From Cytobacillus purgationiresistens (GTDB taxonomy: Bacteria > Bacillota > Bacilli > Bacillales > Cytobacillaceae), in contig NZ_JAUSUB010000005.1 of the NCBI RefSeq assembly GCF_030813235.1, positions 1-64,000 of the forward strand: 64,000 nt of DNA, written 5' to 3'. A program made the translations under genes and the position numbers. Below the pieces are notes generated by a model that worked only from the letters and a program-made list of their open reading frames with translations, had not been told where the DNA came from and ran no database searches. Shown one piece after another: positions 44,969 through 54,826 of this stretch (positions are counted from its first letter, which is position 1; each line of letters starts with the position of its first letter).

Positions 44969-46290
44969 AGCTCCTCCCTTTCAAACACGCATATTTGAGT
45001 TGGTGATCCAAACTTTTCGTCTTCATCCCCAATTCCGGATATAGAACAAAGATAGGGATATCCATGTGAACGCTCATGACACCATGAGGTGAATTCTGTT
45101 CGTGTCAATTCAAAACGATGATCTTCATGCCGGTAATGCTGACCAAGATCATACCGTTCATTATACTCACTGTTTGGCGTAGTAATAATCAACAGCTTGG
45201 GCTGATACTGCCCAAGTATTGTATCCATTACTTTTTTCAATCGGTCAATATCAATATGTTCAATAACCTCGCAAAGAATCATGACATCTTTATGTTTTAA
45301 TCTTTCATCATAATAAAACAGGGAGCCCCATATCGTTTGCGGCATATTAAACTGATTGTGTGATGCCGCTTCATTAAATCTCTTTGACGCTTTCAATGTT
45401 TCTCGTTCAGACGGCTCTACCGCAAGAATCTCCTTCACGCCATTAACAAATCCCAACTTTGTCGAAAGCTTCCCTTCACCGCTGCCAAAATCAACAATGC
45501 TTTCTTTGTCCTCCGCAGCATTTATGATTTGGATTATTCTTTCATATCTCTGAACATTTAAGCTCACTTTATCCTTTGATGGCACTGGCTTAGGGTTAAT
45601 ATTTGATTCTTCCATTTTGGCAAATAACTCTTTAAACCGCAAAGCCTTTTGAATAATGAATGATTTCTGCGGATGTGTGGAAAGCCACCCTTCACCATAC
45701 CTTTCCAACTTTTCTCTTTCCTTTTCATCTATATAATAATGCTTATAGTTATCAATGACTGGAATGAGGACATATAGCTGACGAAGCCCCCTTTGTAAAG
45801 TTGTCTTTCCTTTTAAAACTAGATAGTGTGGAGATCCTTTGCCATAAGGATACATGAATGACAATTCAAATCCCAGTGGTCCAAATAAACCTTCTAGTTC
45901 TTTCTCTTTCAAGCTTGTAGAAACGGGTCCAAATGAAAAGGTATAGTCAAACTCATGGTCGACCCATTCACGATATTCATCTTTTGGCAAACCATTCAGT
46001 CCCGTTGACAGCGCGGAGCGGATAAAAGACAAGAAAATGCTGCTGACAGCAAATTCTCTATCATTTATATAATGCGTAATATCGTATGTATTTGCGCGGT
46101 CACGAGTCAACACAATCGGGTCAGGAACTGCATAGATAGTTGCTTCCACTTCATTATCAGTAAAACGGTCATAAAAAAGACGAATAATATGACCTTTATG
46201 ATTACGCTCGTATAAATTTTCAGGGTTTTTCGCTAATAAATGCGATAAAACGTTTACCTTATCCCCTTTGGCATGAATCGTTAATTGCAT
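44965..46290 (-). CDS. hen1: 3'-terminal RNA ribose 2'-O-methyltransferase Hen1
   Basis: The ATG at 46290 (MQLTIHAKGDKVNVLSHLLA) follows GGTGAGG; a TTG six codons earlier is less likely. The 441-residue protein has the N-terminal ligase-activating domain of bacterial Hen1 and a C-terminal SAM methyltransferase with IVDFGSGEGKLSTKL, ILCEVIEHIDIDRL (the Mg-binding EVIEH set) and ITTPNSEYNERY, FELTRTEFTSWC. It methylates the 2'-OH at the repair junction before Pnkp seals it, protecting against repeat cleavage. Overlaps pnkp by 4 nt. Confidence 0.93.
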   Translation of the reverse strand: MQLTIHAKGDKVNVLSHLLAKNPENLYERNHKGHIIRLFYDRFTDNEVEATIYAVPDPIVLTRDRANTYDITHYINDREFAVSSIFLSFIRSALSTGLNGLPKDEYREWVDHEFDYTFSFGPVSTSLKEKELEGLFGPLGFELSFMYPYGKGSPHYLVLKGKTTLQRGLRQLYVLIPVIDNYKHYYIDEKEREKLERYGEGWLSTHPQKSFIIQKALRFKELFAKMEESNINPKPVPSKDKVSLNVQRYERIIQIINAAEDKESIVDFGSGEGKLSTKLGFVNGVKEILAVEPSERETLKASKRFNEAASHNQFNMPQTIWGSLFYYDERLKHKDVMILCEVIEHIDIDRLKKVMDTILGQYQPKLLIITTPNSEYNERYDLGQHYRHEDHRFELTRTEFTSWCHERSHGYPYLCSISGIGDEDEKFGSPTQICVFEREEL

Positions 46291-46458
46291 TTCCTCACCT
46301 ATTTTCAAAATTTAACATTATCATATCATTTTTTCTAAATATACTCACGATGAATTTTTATGGAAAACACACCATTTTTCTGGCTTTGGTCTAGTTAAAT
46401 GCTAGAAAATCTAGTATCATAATATAATGATTATTTTTTGAAATGAGGAACGCTAACA

Positions 46459-48018
46459 ATGAGTTTATTAACTGTAGATAAATTAAGTCATACATTTGGA
46501 GATCGCACATTATTCAAAGATGTTTCTTTTCGTCTTTTGGCTGAGGATCATGTGGGATTGGTCGGTGCAAACGGTGTTGGGAAATCAACATTAATGAATA
46601 TTATTACTAGCCAGTTGATTCACGATTCCGGACGGGTTGAATGGACACCTAGTGTTCATTACGGATACTTGGATCAGCATACAGCGCTAACCCCTGGAAG
46701 AACGATGCGAGATGTATTGAGAGATGCCTTTCTTCCCTTATTTGAAAAAGAGAAGGAACTAAACGAAGTAACTGCAAAAATGGGAGATGCCACTCCTGAG
46801 GAGCTAGAGGAACTGTTAGATCAAATGGGTACGATCCAGGATGCCCTTGATGCAGGCGGGTTTTATTCAGTCGACTTAAAAATAGAAGATGCTGCAAGAG
46901 GCCTTGGTTTAGACGCTATCGGACTCGATCGTGATGTTGCTGCTTTGAGCGGTGGACAGCGGACTAAAGTTCTGCTTGCCAAGCTTCTGCTTGAACAGCC
47001 ACAAGTACTGTTACTTGATGAACCAACAAACTATTTAGACGTTGAACATATCGGTTGGCTTTCCAATTATTTGAAAGAATATCCATATGCGTTTTTGCTA
47101 ATCTCACATGATACAGAATTCATGAATGGTGTTTCTAATACAATTTTCCACTTGGAATTTTCGAAGTTATCACGTTATACAGCGAGCTATGATAAGTTTT
47201 TGGAGCTGGCTGAGATTAATAAGAATCAGCACATCAATGCGTATGAGAAACAAAAAGATTTTATTAAAAAGCAAGAGGACTTTATTGCGAAGAATAAGGC
47301 CCGTTACTCTACAACCGGCCGTGCAAAGAGCAGGCAAAAGCAGCTTGACCGCATGGAAAGAATTGATCGCCCGGAAACAGCTATGAAGCCAACCTTTGAC
47401 TTTAAAGAATCCCGTTCAAGCAGCCGTTATGTTTTTGAAGGTGAAAACTTTGAAATCGGCTATACACACGCGCTGTTGCCGAAAATGTCTATCACCATTG
47501 AAAAAGGTGAAAAAATTGCGATTGTTGGCTGTAACGGAGTCGGAAAATCGACCTTATTGAAAACAATGCTTGGGAAAATTAACCCGATAAGCGGAAAAGT
47601 GGAGCGAGGAGACTTCCTCTTCCCGTCTTACTTTGAACAGGAAGTTAAAGCGGGAGACATCACCCCAATAGATGATGTTTGGAATGAATTCCCATCATTA
47701 GACCAGCATCAAGTACGTGCAGCACTGGCAAGATGCGGTCTGAAAAATGAACATATTTCCCGCCCACTAAGCCAGTTAAGCGGTGGAGAACAAGCTAAGG
47801 TTCGCTTAAGCAAGTTAATGATGAATGAAAGCAACTGGCTGCTTTTTGATGAGCCAACCAACCATCTTGATATCACAGCTAAAGAAGAATTAAAACGCGC
47901 ACTGAAAACGTATAAAGGCACGATTGTTCTCGTATGCCATGAACCAGACTTTTATGAAGATTGGGTAACGAAGGTATGGAATGTGGAAGAATGGTCTGAA
48001 CAACTAAATAAATCTTGA
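46459..48018 (+). CDS. yfmM: ABC-F family ATPase (YfmM-like)
   Basis: The 519-residue protein has two ABC domains without membrane spans: Walker A GANGVGKST and GCNGVGKST, signature LSGGQRTK and LSGGEQAK, Walker B-EF pairs LLLDEPTNYLD and LFDEPTNHLD, and a basic inter-domain linker (NKARYSTTGRAKSRQKQLDR). The N-terminus closely resembles Bacillus subtilis YfmM. ABC-F proteins act on the ribosome E-site in translation or antibiotic resistance; the specific role is unknown. Confidence 0.85.
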   Translation: MSLLTVDKLSHTFGDRTLFKDVSFRLLAEDHVGLVGANGVGKSTLMNIITSQLIHDSGRVEWTPSVHYGYLDQHTALTPGRTMRDVLRDAFLPLFEKEKELNEVTAKMGDATPEELEELLDQMGTIQDALDAGGFYSVDLKIEDAARGLGLDAIGLDRDVAALSGGQRTKVLLAKLLLEQPQVLLLDEPTNYLDVEHIGWLSNYLKEYPYAFLLISHDTEFMNGVSNTIFHLEFSKLSRYTASYDKFLELAEINKNQHINAYEKQKDFIKKQEDFIAKNKARYSTTGRAKSRQKQLDRMERIDRPETAMKPTFDFKESRSSSRYVFEGENFEIGYTHALLPKMSITIEKGEKIAIVGCNGVGKSTLLKTMLGKINPISGKVERGDFLFPSYFEQEVKAGDITPIDDVWNEFPSLDQHQVRAALARCGLKNEHISRPLSQLSGGEQAKVRLSKLMMNESNWLLFDEPTNHLDITAKEELKRALKTYKGTIVLVCHEPDFYEDWVTKVWNVEEWSEQLNKS

Positions 48019-48045
48019 TAAACCTTTACCAGCTTGAATACTGAT

Positions 48046-48080
48046 TTAAGGCACTTCTGTAAAATGAAGTGCCTTATTTT
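48046..48080. terminator. Bidirectional terminator between yfmM and hmgA
   Basis: TAAGGCACTTC and GAAGTGCCTTA form an 11-bp stem with an 8-nt loop and T runs. Confidence 0.9.
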
Positions 48081-48121
48081 ATTTTCCACGTACAATCGCT
48101 AACTTCCCTAGTAATGCAGCT

Positions 48122-49273
48122 TCACTTTACCCAAGAATACATATATTGACCATCTTCAATGGCAGAAGCATTTTTCACAACTTTTAATGGCTTGAAGGTA
48201 TCAATCATAACTGCAAGCTCTAATGTTTCTTTCTTGCCGATACTTCCTTCCGTCTTTCCTGGATGAGGTCCATGGGGAATACCACTAGGATGAAGTGTGA
48301 TTGATCTTTCCTTTACGCCTTTCCGGCTCATAAAGTTGCCTTCAACGTAATAAAGAAGTTCATCACTATTCACATTGCTATGGTAATAGGGTGCTGGAAT
48401 GGATTCTGGATGATAGTCAAATAATCTTGGAACGAAAGAGCATATCACAAACTGATTTCCTTCAAATGTTTGATGAACGGGTGGCGGCTGATGAACTCTG
48501 CCAGTAATCGGTTCGAAATCCTCAATATTGAAGATCCAAGGATATAAATAGCCGTCCCATCCTTCCACATCTAAAGGATGATGATTCAATACATGCGAGT
48601 GGAGGAATCCTCGGGTCTTAGTGATCACCTCATATTCTCCTAAATCATCGTACGTTTGCAGAGTTTCAGGCCCTCGGATATCCCGTTCGCAAAACGGGCT
48701 ATGCTCTAATAATTGTCCATATTCATTCCGGTATCTGCTAGGAGTAGTGATTTGGCTAAACGATTCAACGAATAATACTTTCGTCGTATCATCATCTGGT
48801 ATCAGTCTATAGATTGTTCCTATTGGGATGATTACATAATCTCCAGGTTTGTATAAAAGCGTGCCAAACATCGTTTCTACTTTTCCTGATCCGTAATGAA
48901 TATAGAACAATTCATCACCATCGCCATTGCGATAGAAGCTATCCATCGATTGTGTTATGTTAGCTGTCCCTATGAGCAAATCATCATTTCCAAGCAAATA
49001 TTCTCTTGCATCAAGCGCATTGCCTTTTCTCTCAATTTGGTCCGTATGTAAAAGGCGATGGCGTAGAGATCCCTGCTCCTCATATTCCGGAAGATAACTG
49101 CCAATCAACTCTGTTTTCACTACTTCTGTCGGCATGTAATGATGATATAAAATCGATTGAGTCCCAGAAAATCCTTTTGTTCCCATCACTTGCTCCCTAA
49201 ATAAAGTGCCATCTTCCTTTTTAAACATGGTATGTCTTTTATGCGGGATTTTTCCCATTTGCCGATAATACAT
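48122..49273 (-). CDS. hmgA: Homogentisate 1,2-dioxygenase
   Basis: The start at 49273 (MYYRQMGKIPHKRHTMFKKE) has GAGGTGG eight nt upstream, inside the end of the preceding gene; a methionine six codons earlier overlaps that gene's stop. The 383-residue cupin-fold protein has iron-site segments VHQPPPVHQTFEGNQFVICS and APYYHSNVNSDELLYYVEGN, then HPSGIPHGPHPG. It opens the ring of homogentisate to maleylacetoacetate in tyrosine breakdown. The upstream gene encodes the matching hydrolase. Confidence 0.92.
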   Translation of the reverse strand: MYYRQMGKIPHKRHTMFKKEDGTLFREQVMGTKGFSGTQSILYHHYMPTEVVKTELIGSYLPEYEEQGSLRHRLLHTDQIERKGNALDAREYLLGNDDLLIGTANITQSMDSFYRNGDGDELFYIHYGSGKVETMFGTLLYKPGDYVIIPIGTIYRLIPDDDTTKVLFVESFSQITTPSRYRNEYGQLLEHSPFCERDIRGPETLQTYDDLGEYEVITKTRGFLHSHVLNHHPLDVEGWDGYLYPWIFNIEDFEPITGRVHQPPPVHQTFEGNQFVICSFVPRLFDYHPESIPAPYYHSNVNSDELLYYVEGNFMSRKGVKERSITLHPSGIPHGPHPGKTEGSIGKKETLELAVMIDTFKPLKVVKNASAIEDGQYMYSWVK

Positions 49274-49283
49274 TTCATCCACC

Positions 49284-50198
49284 TCACTCATCTGAAATCT
49301 TGTTTGTTAGTTTGCCTAAACCCGTGATTTCAAGTTCGACTTCATCCCCATGCTTCAGCCACGGATGAACATCAGTACCCAGTTCAAGGATACAACCGGT
49401 TCCTACAGTACCAGAACCAATGATTTCACCTGGATATAAAGTAACTCCCTCTGATGCTCTTGCAATCATTTCACCAAAAGTATAATAAATATCGTTAAAA
49501 TTCCCTTCAGATAACAGCGTGCCGTTTACTTTAGCTGTCATCATTAAATCATAACCATTTCCAACTTTATGTTCCTGAAGTTCATCTTTCGTAACAATAT
49601 ATGGACCTGCCGATGTAGCAAAATCTTTCCCTTTTGCTGGGCCTAGCCCTACTTTCATTTCTTTTCTTTGAACATCCCTTGCACTCCAATCATTCAAAAT
49701 GCAATAGCCAAAAATATAATCCTCTGCGTCCACTGCCTTAATATCTCTGCCTTCCTTACCGATTATCACAGCAATTTCTAACTCATAGTCCATCCACTCG
49801 CAATTTTTCGGTCTTGAAATAAAATCGTTAGGAGCCTTTATATTAAGGTGATTAGAATAATAAAATGCTGGAAGCTCATACCACTCAGGGATCATATCAA
49901 GCCCTCTTTTTTCTCTAGCTGTCTTTACATGCTCTTCAAATGCATAAAAATCTCGAAAACTCTTTGGATTCGGCAGTGGCGCTGTTAATTTCACACTCGA
50001 TAACGGATAAATCCCTTTTTTCGGATTATTCAACTTATTTATTTCAGACATATATAAATTGTGATTTTCAATGAAATCAAGCATAGTTTGAGGCAGTTTT
50101 CCTCCGGATGCTTCAAACATATCTACTACAAAATGCTCATCCTTCATCCAGCCTGCTCTTAATGAACTATCTTTTTGTTGAAAGGTTATGAATTTCAT
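49284..50198 (-). CDS. Fumarylacetoacetate hydrolase-family protein (fumarylacetoacetase role)
   Basis: The 304-residue protein has the FAH catalytic domain: DYELEIAVIIGKEGRDI (metal Glu pair), CILNDWSARDVQRKEM, GLGPAKGKDFATSAGPYIVT, and EIIGSGTVGTGCILELG. It is shorter than mammalian fumarylacetoacetase but of the size used in bacterial homogentisate pathways. Placement directly before hmgA supports cleavage of fumarylacetoacetate (or maleylacetoacetate, since no isomerase gene is seen here) to fumarate and acetoacetate. Confidence 0.87.
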   Translation of the reverse strand: MKFITFQQKDSSLRAGWMKDEHFVVDMFEASGGKLPQTMLDFIENHNLYMSEINKLNNPKKGIYPLSSVKLTAPLPNPKSFRDFYAFEEHVKTAREKRGLDMIPEWYELPAFYYSNHLNIKAPNDFISRPKNCEWMDYELEIAVIIGKEGRDIKAVDAEDYIFGYCILNDWSARDVQRKEMKVGLGPAKGKDFATSAGPYIVTKDELQEHKVGNGYDLMMTAKVNGTLLSEGNFNDIYYTFGEMIARASEGVTLYPGEIIGSGTVGTGCILELGTDVHPWLKHGDEVELEITGLGKLTNKISDE

Positions 50199-50223
50199 AC
50201 GATCACCTCGCCTCCATTTTTCA

Positions 50224-50335
50224 ATCTAGCTTCATGGTCTAGCTTCATTGCCTAAGAGCTCGAGGTCTTAAGTCAATCGATTAAACCTTTCTGCCGTCTT
50301 GCCTTAAGCTTGACGCCCCCTGAGCAAGGTGATTC
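50224..50335. repeat. Degenerate dispersed-repeat-like sequence
   Basis: TCTAGCTTCATTGCCTAAGA and GCTCGAGGTC... resemble the dispersed TCTAGCTCCAGCGCCTAG... CTCGAGGTC repeat common between genes in many Bacillaceae. TCTAGCTTCAT occurs twice in 20 bp. Recognition is from memory and tentative. Confidence 0.35.
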
Positions 50336-50341
50336 AGTTTT

Positions 50342-50986
50342 TTATGTCCCGTTTTCCCTTTTAGGTGCAGGCGGTTCGTTTTTTCTTATTAGTTCAAATA
50401 TATCTGTCATTGGTTTTGTATAAATATGGCCTGCCATTCTCCCAATTGGATTGAGTCCTGCAGAATTAATTCTGCCGCCTTCATAGAGATCTTCAGCGAT
50501 GTGGACATGCACAACCTTACCAATGACCAGACTGCCTGCTCCAGCCTTATCGCCAAAATGAAGCACTTCCTGAAGTAGGCATTCAAAATGAACCTTAGAT
50601 TCTTTCACTCTAGGAGGATTTACAATGCTGCTTTCTGCTTTTGTAAGCCCTGCTGCTTCAAGTTCATCCATATTGGACGGATAATCGGCTGCACATATAT
50701 TCATCTGGTCAACAAAATCCTCGCTCACAATATTGATGACAAATTCCTTTGTTGTTTCAATATTTGCAAGTGTGTCCTTTTTAGAACCATCTGTTCCCTT
50801 TCTCATTGGTGAAAAGCAAATAAGCATTGGATCTGCACTTATCGCTGTGAAAAAACTAAAGGGTGCAGCGTTAACAATTCCATTTCTATCAACAGTAGTG
50901 ACAAATGCGATTGGACGTGGCAGAATTGACCCCACCAGCAGCTTATAGGTTTCTTTCCAATTTAGATTCACAGGTGTAATTTCCAA
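50342..50986 (-). CDS. Flavin reductase-family (FMN-binding split barrel) protein
   Basis: The 214-residue protein has LVGSILPRPIAFVTTVDRNG, NAAPFSFFTAISADPMLICF and GSLVIGKVVHVHI, all typical of the flavin-reductase-like FMN-binding split barrel. These bind FMN and either reduce it for a monooxygenase or carry out unknown flavin chemistry. It sits between the aminotransferase and fumarylacetoacetase genes of the tyrosine cluster; its role in that pathway is not established. Confidence 0.82.
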   Translation of the reverse strand: MEITPVNLNWKETYKLLVGSILPRPIAFVTTVDRNGIVNAAPFSFFTAISADPMLICFSPMRKGTDGSKKDTLANIETTKEFVINIVSEDFVDQMNICAADYPSNMDELEAAGLTKAESSIVNPPRVKESKVHFECLLQEVLHFGDKAGAGSLVIGKVVHVHIAEDLYEGGRINSAGLNPIGRMAGHIYTKPMTDIFELIRKNEPPAPKRENGT

Positions 50987-51008
50987 TTATAGAAAACCTC
51001 CTCTTTGG

Positions 51009-52088
51009 CTATATCATCTCTTTGACTACAGCCAAAAACGCTTCATTATCTTCTCTTTTTCCGAGGGTTATCCTGAGGGCATCATTAAAACCGTTATACT
51101 TCATTTGTCGGACGACCAATCCATTTTCAATTAACTTTGCGGATAAAGGAAGCTGACTGTATATATAAAGAAAGTTCGTTTCGGATGGAAAAAAGCTGAT
51201 ATCCCATTCTGTTAATTTTTCACTGACATACTCGATTTCTGCCTTATTTTTTCTTGCGCATTGCTGAACGAAACTCTGATCATTCAATGCAGCCAATGCC
51301 GCAGACTGGGCCAAGTGGTTGACATTGAAAACATCTTTAACTTTATTGATCTCCTTTATGATCTCTTCGTTCATCAGCCCATAGCCAATCCTAAGTCCAG
51401 CAATTCCGTAAATTTTAGAGAATGTCCTTAAAATGATTAAATTAGGATAATGTTTAAGCAAAGGAACAGATTGCAAATAGTTATCTGATGCAACATACTC
51501 ATAATAGGCTTCATCAAGTACGATTAAGGTTTGTTTTGGTATTTCGTCTATGAAAGAAAGCAGCTGTTGTTTGCCAGTAATCGTTCCAGTAGGATTGTTA
51601 GGGTTGCATATAAATACCATTTTAGTATGTTTATTAATTTTGGCATGCATCGTTTCTAAGTCATGCTTCCCATTGGAAAGAGGAACTTTGATACATGTTC
51701 CACCCTCTATCCTGACATTTGTATCATAGCGGGGAAAAGTAATATCAGCCATTATCGCTTCATCATTCTGATTTATATAAGCTCTCGTGAGAAGACGTAT
51801 GATTTCTTCGGAGCCATTGCCTATTAGAATATGATTTTTATCAATCTTGTAATGCTCTGCTAATTTATTTTTGAGCATCGCAGTCGTCCCGTCCGGATAT
51901 AGATACAAGGAATGGGAATTGTTAATGATTGCTTCTTTAACTTGCTCTGAACAGCCATAAACATTTTCATTATCAGACATCTTCCGAACGGCTTGAAGAT
52001 GATATTTTTGTTTTATTTCTTCAAGAGATTCTCCCAGCGGATAAGAAACAATCTCACTTAGACTCGTTTTTGTCCGAATATCTAACAT
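51009..52088 (-). CDS. HisC-like aminotransferase, probably aromatic amino acid transaminase
   Basis: The 359-residue class I/II PLP aminotransferase has MSDNENVYGCSEQVKEAI, NPNNPTGTITGKQQLLSFID, LDEAYYEYVASDNYL and the PLP-lysine segment RTFSKIYGIAGLRIGYGLMN. Motifs are those of histidinol-phosphate aminotransferase, which in bacilli also accepts tyrosine and phenylalanine. No other his gene is present, and hpd, hmgA and the hydrolase surround it, so conversion of tyrosine to 4-hydroxyphenylpyruvate is the likely job. It begins the operon running to hmgA. Confidence 0.82.
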   Translation of the reverse strand: MLDIRTKTSLSEIVSYPLGESLEEIKQKYHLQAVRKMSDNENVYGCSEQVKEAIINNSHSLYLYPDGTTAMLKNKLAEHYKIDKNHILIGNGSEEIIRLLTRAYINQNDEAIMADITFPRYDTNVRIEGGTCIKVPLSNGKHDLETMHAKINKHTKMVFICNPNNPTGTITGKQQLLSFIDEIPKQTLIVLDEAYYEYVASDNYLQSVPLLKHYPNLIILRTFSKIYGIAGLRIGYGLMNEEIIKEINKVKDVFNVNHLAQSAALAALNDQSFVQQCARKNKAEIEYVSEKLTEWDISFFPSETNFLYIYSQLPLSAKLIENGLVVRQMKYNGFNDALRITLGKREDNEAFLAVVKEMI

Positions 52089-52116
52089 CCAGCACCTCGC
52101 AGCCTGCTTAATATTT

Positions 52117-52148
52117 TGAAAAGAGGGAGTTCTATATCCCTCTTTTCA
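52117..52148 (-). terminator. Terminator after hpd
   Basis: GAAAAGAGGGA and TCCCTCTTTTC form an 11-bp stem with an 8-nt loop, separating hpd from the aminotransferase operon. Confidence 0.88.
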
Positions 52149-52156
52149 GTAAATGC

Positions 52157-53272
52157 TTATAAATTTCCACGTCTTTCTTGTTCACGTTCTATTGATTCAA
52201 ATAATGCCTTGAAATTACCTTCACCAAACCCTCTTGCTCCTTTGCGCTGAATGATTTCAAGGAACAGCGTCGGCCTGTCTACCACTGGCTTTGTGAAGAT
52301 TTGCAAAAGGTAGCCCTCATCATCACGATCAACTAAAATATTTAATTCTTTTAGCTTTTCAATATCTTCATCTATTTTGCCGATTCGCTCTGCAAGCATG
52401 TCATAATAACTGGAAGGTGTACTTAAAAACTCTACTCCATTTTTTTTGAGTGCGGCGACAGTGCTAACGATATCTTCAGTTAAAATAGCTAAATGCTGTA
52501 CACCTGGACCATTGTAAAACTCCAGATATTCTTCGATTTGCGACTTTCTTTTTCCTTCAGCAGGTTCATTAATAGGAAACTTTATTCTGCCGCCATTATG
52601 CATCACTTTAGACATTAAAGCAGAGTATTCAGTTGTAATATCTTTATCTGTAAAATGCTTCATTTCCTTAAAGCCCATTACCTTAGCATAATAGTTGACC
52701 CATTCCTCCATTCTTTCTACATTTCCAACGACATGATCGATTCCGACAAATCCTGCCTCCTCATATGAAGCCTCGCTATCGTATGGTTGGAAGCCGGGCA
52801 TAAAAGCACCGGTATACTGATTTCGCTCGACAAGTGTATGGATTGTATCACCATATGTACCGATTACTGCTTTTTTAACTGAACCATGCTCATCTTTTAT
52901 TTCAAAAGGAGGCTGAATGGCGATTGCTCCTCTTTCAACGGCCGCATTGTAAGCACTTTCAACATTGTCCACTGTTAAAGCTATATCTTTTACACCATCA
53001 CCATGCTTTTTAACAAAGTCACTTATCCTTGTTGTGTCATTTAATGAGCCTGTGATTACTAAACGGATTTTTTGCTGCTGCAGTACGTAGGAAACTGTTT
53101 CTCTATTGCCTGTTTCTAAACCAGAATACGCAACTGGTTTAAAACCAAAGGCAGTGCAGAAAAAGTAGCTTGATTGTTTTGCATTACCTGTAAAAATTTC
53201 TAAATAATCAACTTCTTTAACCGGAAAAAAATCCTCGGTTTTCGATTCCCTTGGCAACATTTTTTCTTTCAT
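52157..53272 (-). CDS. hpd: 4-hydroxyphenylpyruvate dioxygenase
   Basis: The 371-residue protein has two VOC domains; the C-terminal one carries the iron ligands His in GFVGIDHVVGNVERMEEWVN, His in GPGVQHLAILTEDIV and Glu in TLFLEIIQRKGARGFGEGNF, plus the gating GNFKALFESIEREQ ending. It converts 4-hydroxyphenylpyruvate to homogentisate. Length and motif order are typical. It is separated from the next tyrosine genes by a terminator. Confidence 0.96.
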   Translation of the reverse strand: MKEKMLPRESKTEDFFPVKEVDYLEIFTGNAKQSSYFFCTAFGFKPVAYSGLETGNRETVSYVLQQQKIRLVITGSLNDTTRISDFVKKHGDGVKDIALTVDNVESAYNAAVERGAIAIQPPFEIKDEHGSVKKAVIGTYGDTIHTLVERNQYTGAFMPGFQPYDSEASYEEAGFVGIDHVVGNVERMEEWVNYYAKVMGFKEMKHFTDKDITTEYSALMSKVMHNGGRIKFPINEPAEGKRKSQIEEYLEFYNGPGVQHLAILTEDIVSTVAALKKNGVEFLSTPSSYYDMLAERIGKIDEDIEKLKELNILVDRDDEGYLLQIFTKPVVDRPTLFLEIIQRKGARGFGEGNFKALFESIEREQERRGNL

Positions 53273-53392
53273 TCTATTCCCTCCATTTTTTAAAAATATT
53301 TAATATTTTGAATACATAATATACGAAAGCAGCCGGCAATCTCAAGAGTTTAAGTTAAAGCTATAATGCACTTATGCGGTAAAGGAAATCTA

Positions 53393-54826
53393 TTAAGCTT
53401 TTTGTTTTTTCTCCTTTGGTTTGGAAAAAATATGAATGGCCTGATTTCTAAGAGCTTCTGCGGCTTCCATCATCCCTTCATTTATACTCGGATGCGGGTA
53501 TAGGGGAGCGATTAAATCCTCATCTCTAGCTGCCATCTCAAGCGTGGTGATTCCATTTGAAATCAGTTCTATCACACCCTCACCCATCATATGAATACCC
53601 AATAAAACATGATTTTCTTTATCCATTATAATTTTTACAAATCCTTGCTTTTTCCCTATAACACTTGCATAACCATTTCCTGATAATGGATAATGACCAA
53701 TCTCTACTTGGTATCCCTCTTGAATAGCTTGTTGTTCTGTTAACCCAGCACTTGCAATAGGAGGCCTTGTATGGGCGACAGTCGGTATGAAGCGGAGATC
53801 TGCATCTGCACAAATGCCTGTAAGTGCTTCTGCTGCAACTTTTCCTTGTTTAATCGCCTTAACCGCTAGTGCAGGGCCTTGAGTCACATCACCAATCGCA
53901 TAAATATGAGACAACGAAGTCCGACATTGCTCCGTGACGTGGATAAAGCCTAAACCATCAGTTGAAATGCCAATGCGGTCCAATCCCATTTCCTTCGTAT
54001 TTGGCTGTATCATAGAAGCAATAAAAAGATGACTAGCTACTATTTCCTGTACAATTCCATTCAAATGAAAGCTGGCTGTAATCGATTCTAGGCATTGACT
54101 TACAGCAAATTTTTTGGCATTCTTAATCACTTTAATTTGATTTCTTTTTAAGTTCCTGATTAACTCACGGTTAATCGATAAGTCAAATGAAAAGTCATCT
54201 TCTGCTATTACAATCGTTACTTTAGAACCTAATGCCTGAAATGCCATAGCTATTTCGATAGATAAATAGTCACTTCCATAAATAAGCAGTGTTTCTGGCA
54301 AGACTTCCAGGCTTGTGATCGAAAAGGAATCATGTATCCTAAGATAATCCGGTGTGATTCCATCATGCTGTAATGGAGAACTGCCAGTAGCAATGACTGC
54401 ATGCGCAAAGCGATAAACATCGTACTGCTCACCATTTTCTACACCAATCTTGTTTTCTGTTAGAAAAAAAGCGGACCCTTTAATCATCTCGATTTGATTA
54501 GACTCACATAATGCGGAGATCCCTTTCTTTAATTGATCAATTGTTTTCATCTTATAAGCATGAAGCTTATCAAAATGAAATAAAAGTTGATTATATTCGA
54601 TCCCAAACGCTATGTTTTCCTTTGATGTCATATAGCTGTCAGCGGCTCTTGTCAGGATCTTTGATGGAATACAGCCTTGATTTAGACACACGCCACCAAG
54701 CTCTGATCTTTCGATAAGCGTCACTTTTTTGCCTAACTGTGATGCGCGGATCGCTGCCTGATACCCACCTGCTCCCCCACCGATAATGACGAGATCTCTT
54801 TCATGTGCTAATTCCCCTACAACCAT
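53393..54826 (-). CDS. Dihydrolipoamide dehydrogenase (E3) of the 2-oxoacid dehydrogenase complex
   Basis: The 477-residue flavoprotein has FAD motif IIGGGAGGYQAAIRASQLG, redox disulfide GGVCLNQGCIPSKILTRAAD, AIGDVTQGPALAVKAIKQGK and the C-terminal LYPHPSINEGMMEAAEALRN with the catalytic His-Glu pair. It reoxidises the lipoyl groups of E2 with NAD. Its start overlaps the E2 stop by one base, making it the last gene of the complex operon. Confidence 0.92.
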   Translation of the reverse strand: MVVGELAHERDLVIIGGGAGGYQAAIRASQLGKKVTLIERSELGGVCLNQGCIPSKILTRAADSYMTSKENIAFGIEYNQLLFHFDKLHAYKMKTIDQLKKGISALCESNQIEMIKGSAFFLTENKIGVENGEQYDVYRFAHAVIATGSSPLQHDGITPDYLRIHDSFSITSLEVLPETLLIYGSDYLSIEIAMAFQALGSKVTIVIAEDDFSFDLSINRELIRNLKRNQIKVIKNAKKFAVSQCLESITASFHLNGIVQEIVASHLFIASMIQPNTKEMGLDRIGISTDGLGFIHVTEQCRTSLSHIYAIGDVTQGPALAVKAIKQGKVAAEALTGICADADLRFIPTVAHTRPPIASAGLTEQQAIQEGYQVEIGHYPLSGNGYASVIGKKQGFVKIIMDKENHVLLGIHMMGEGVIELISNGITTLEMAARDEDLIAPLYPHPSINEGMMEAAEALRNQAIHIFSKPKEKKQKA

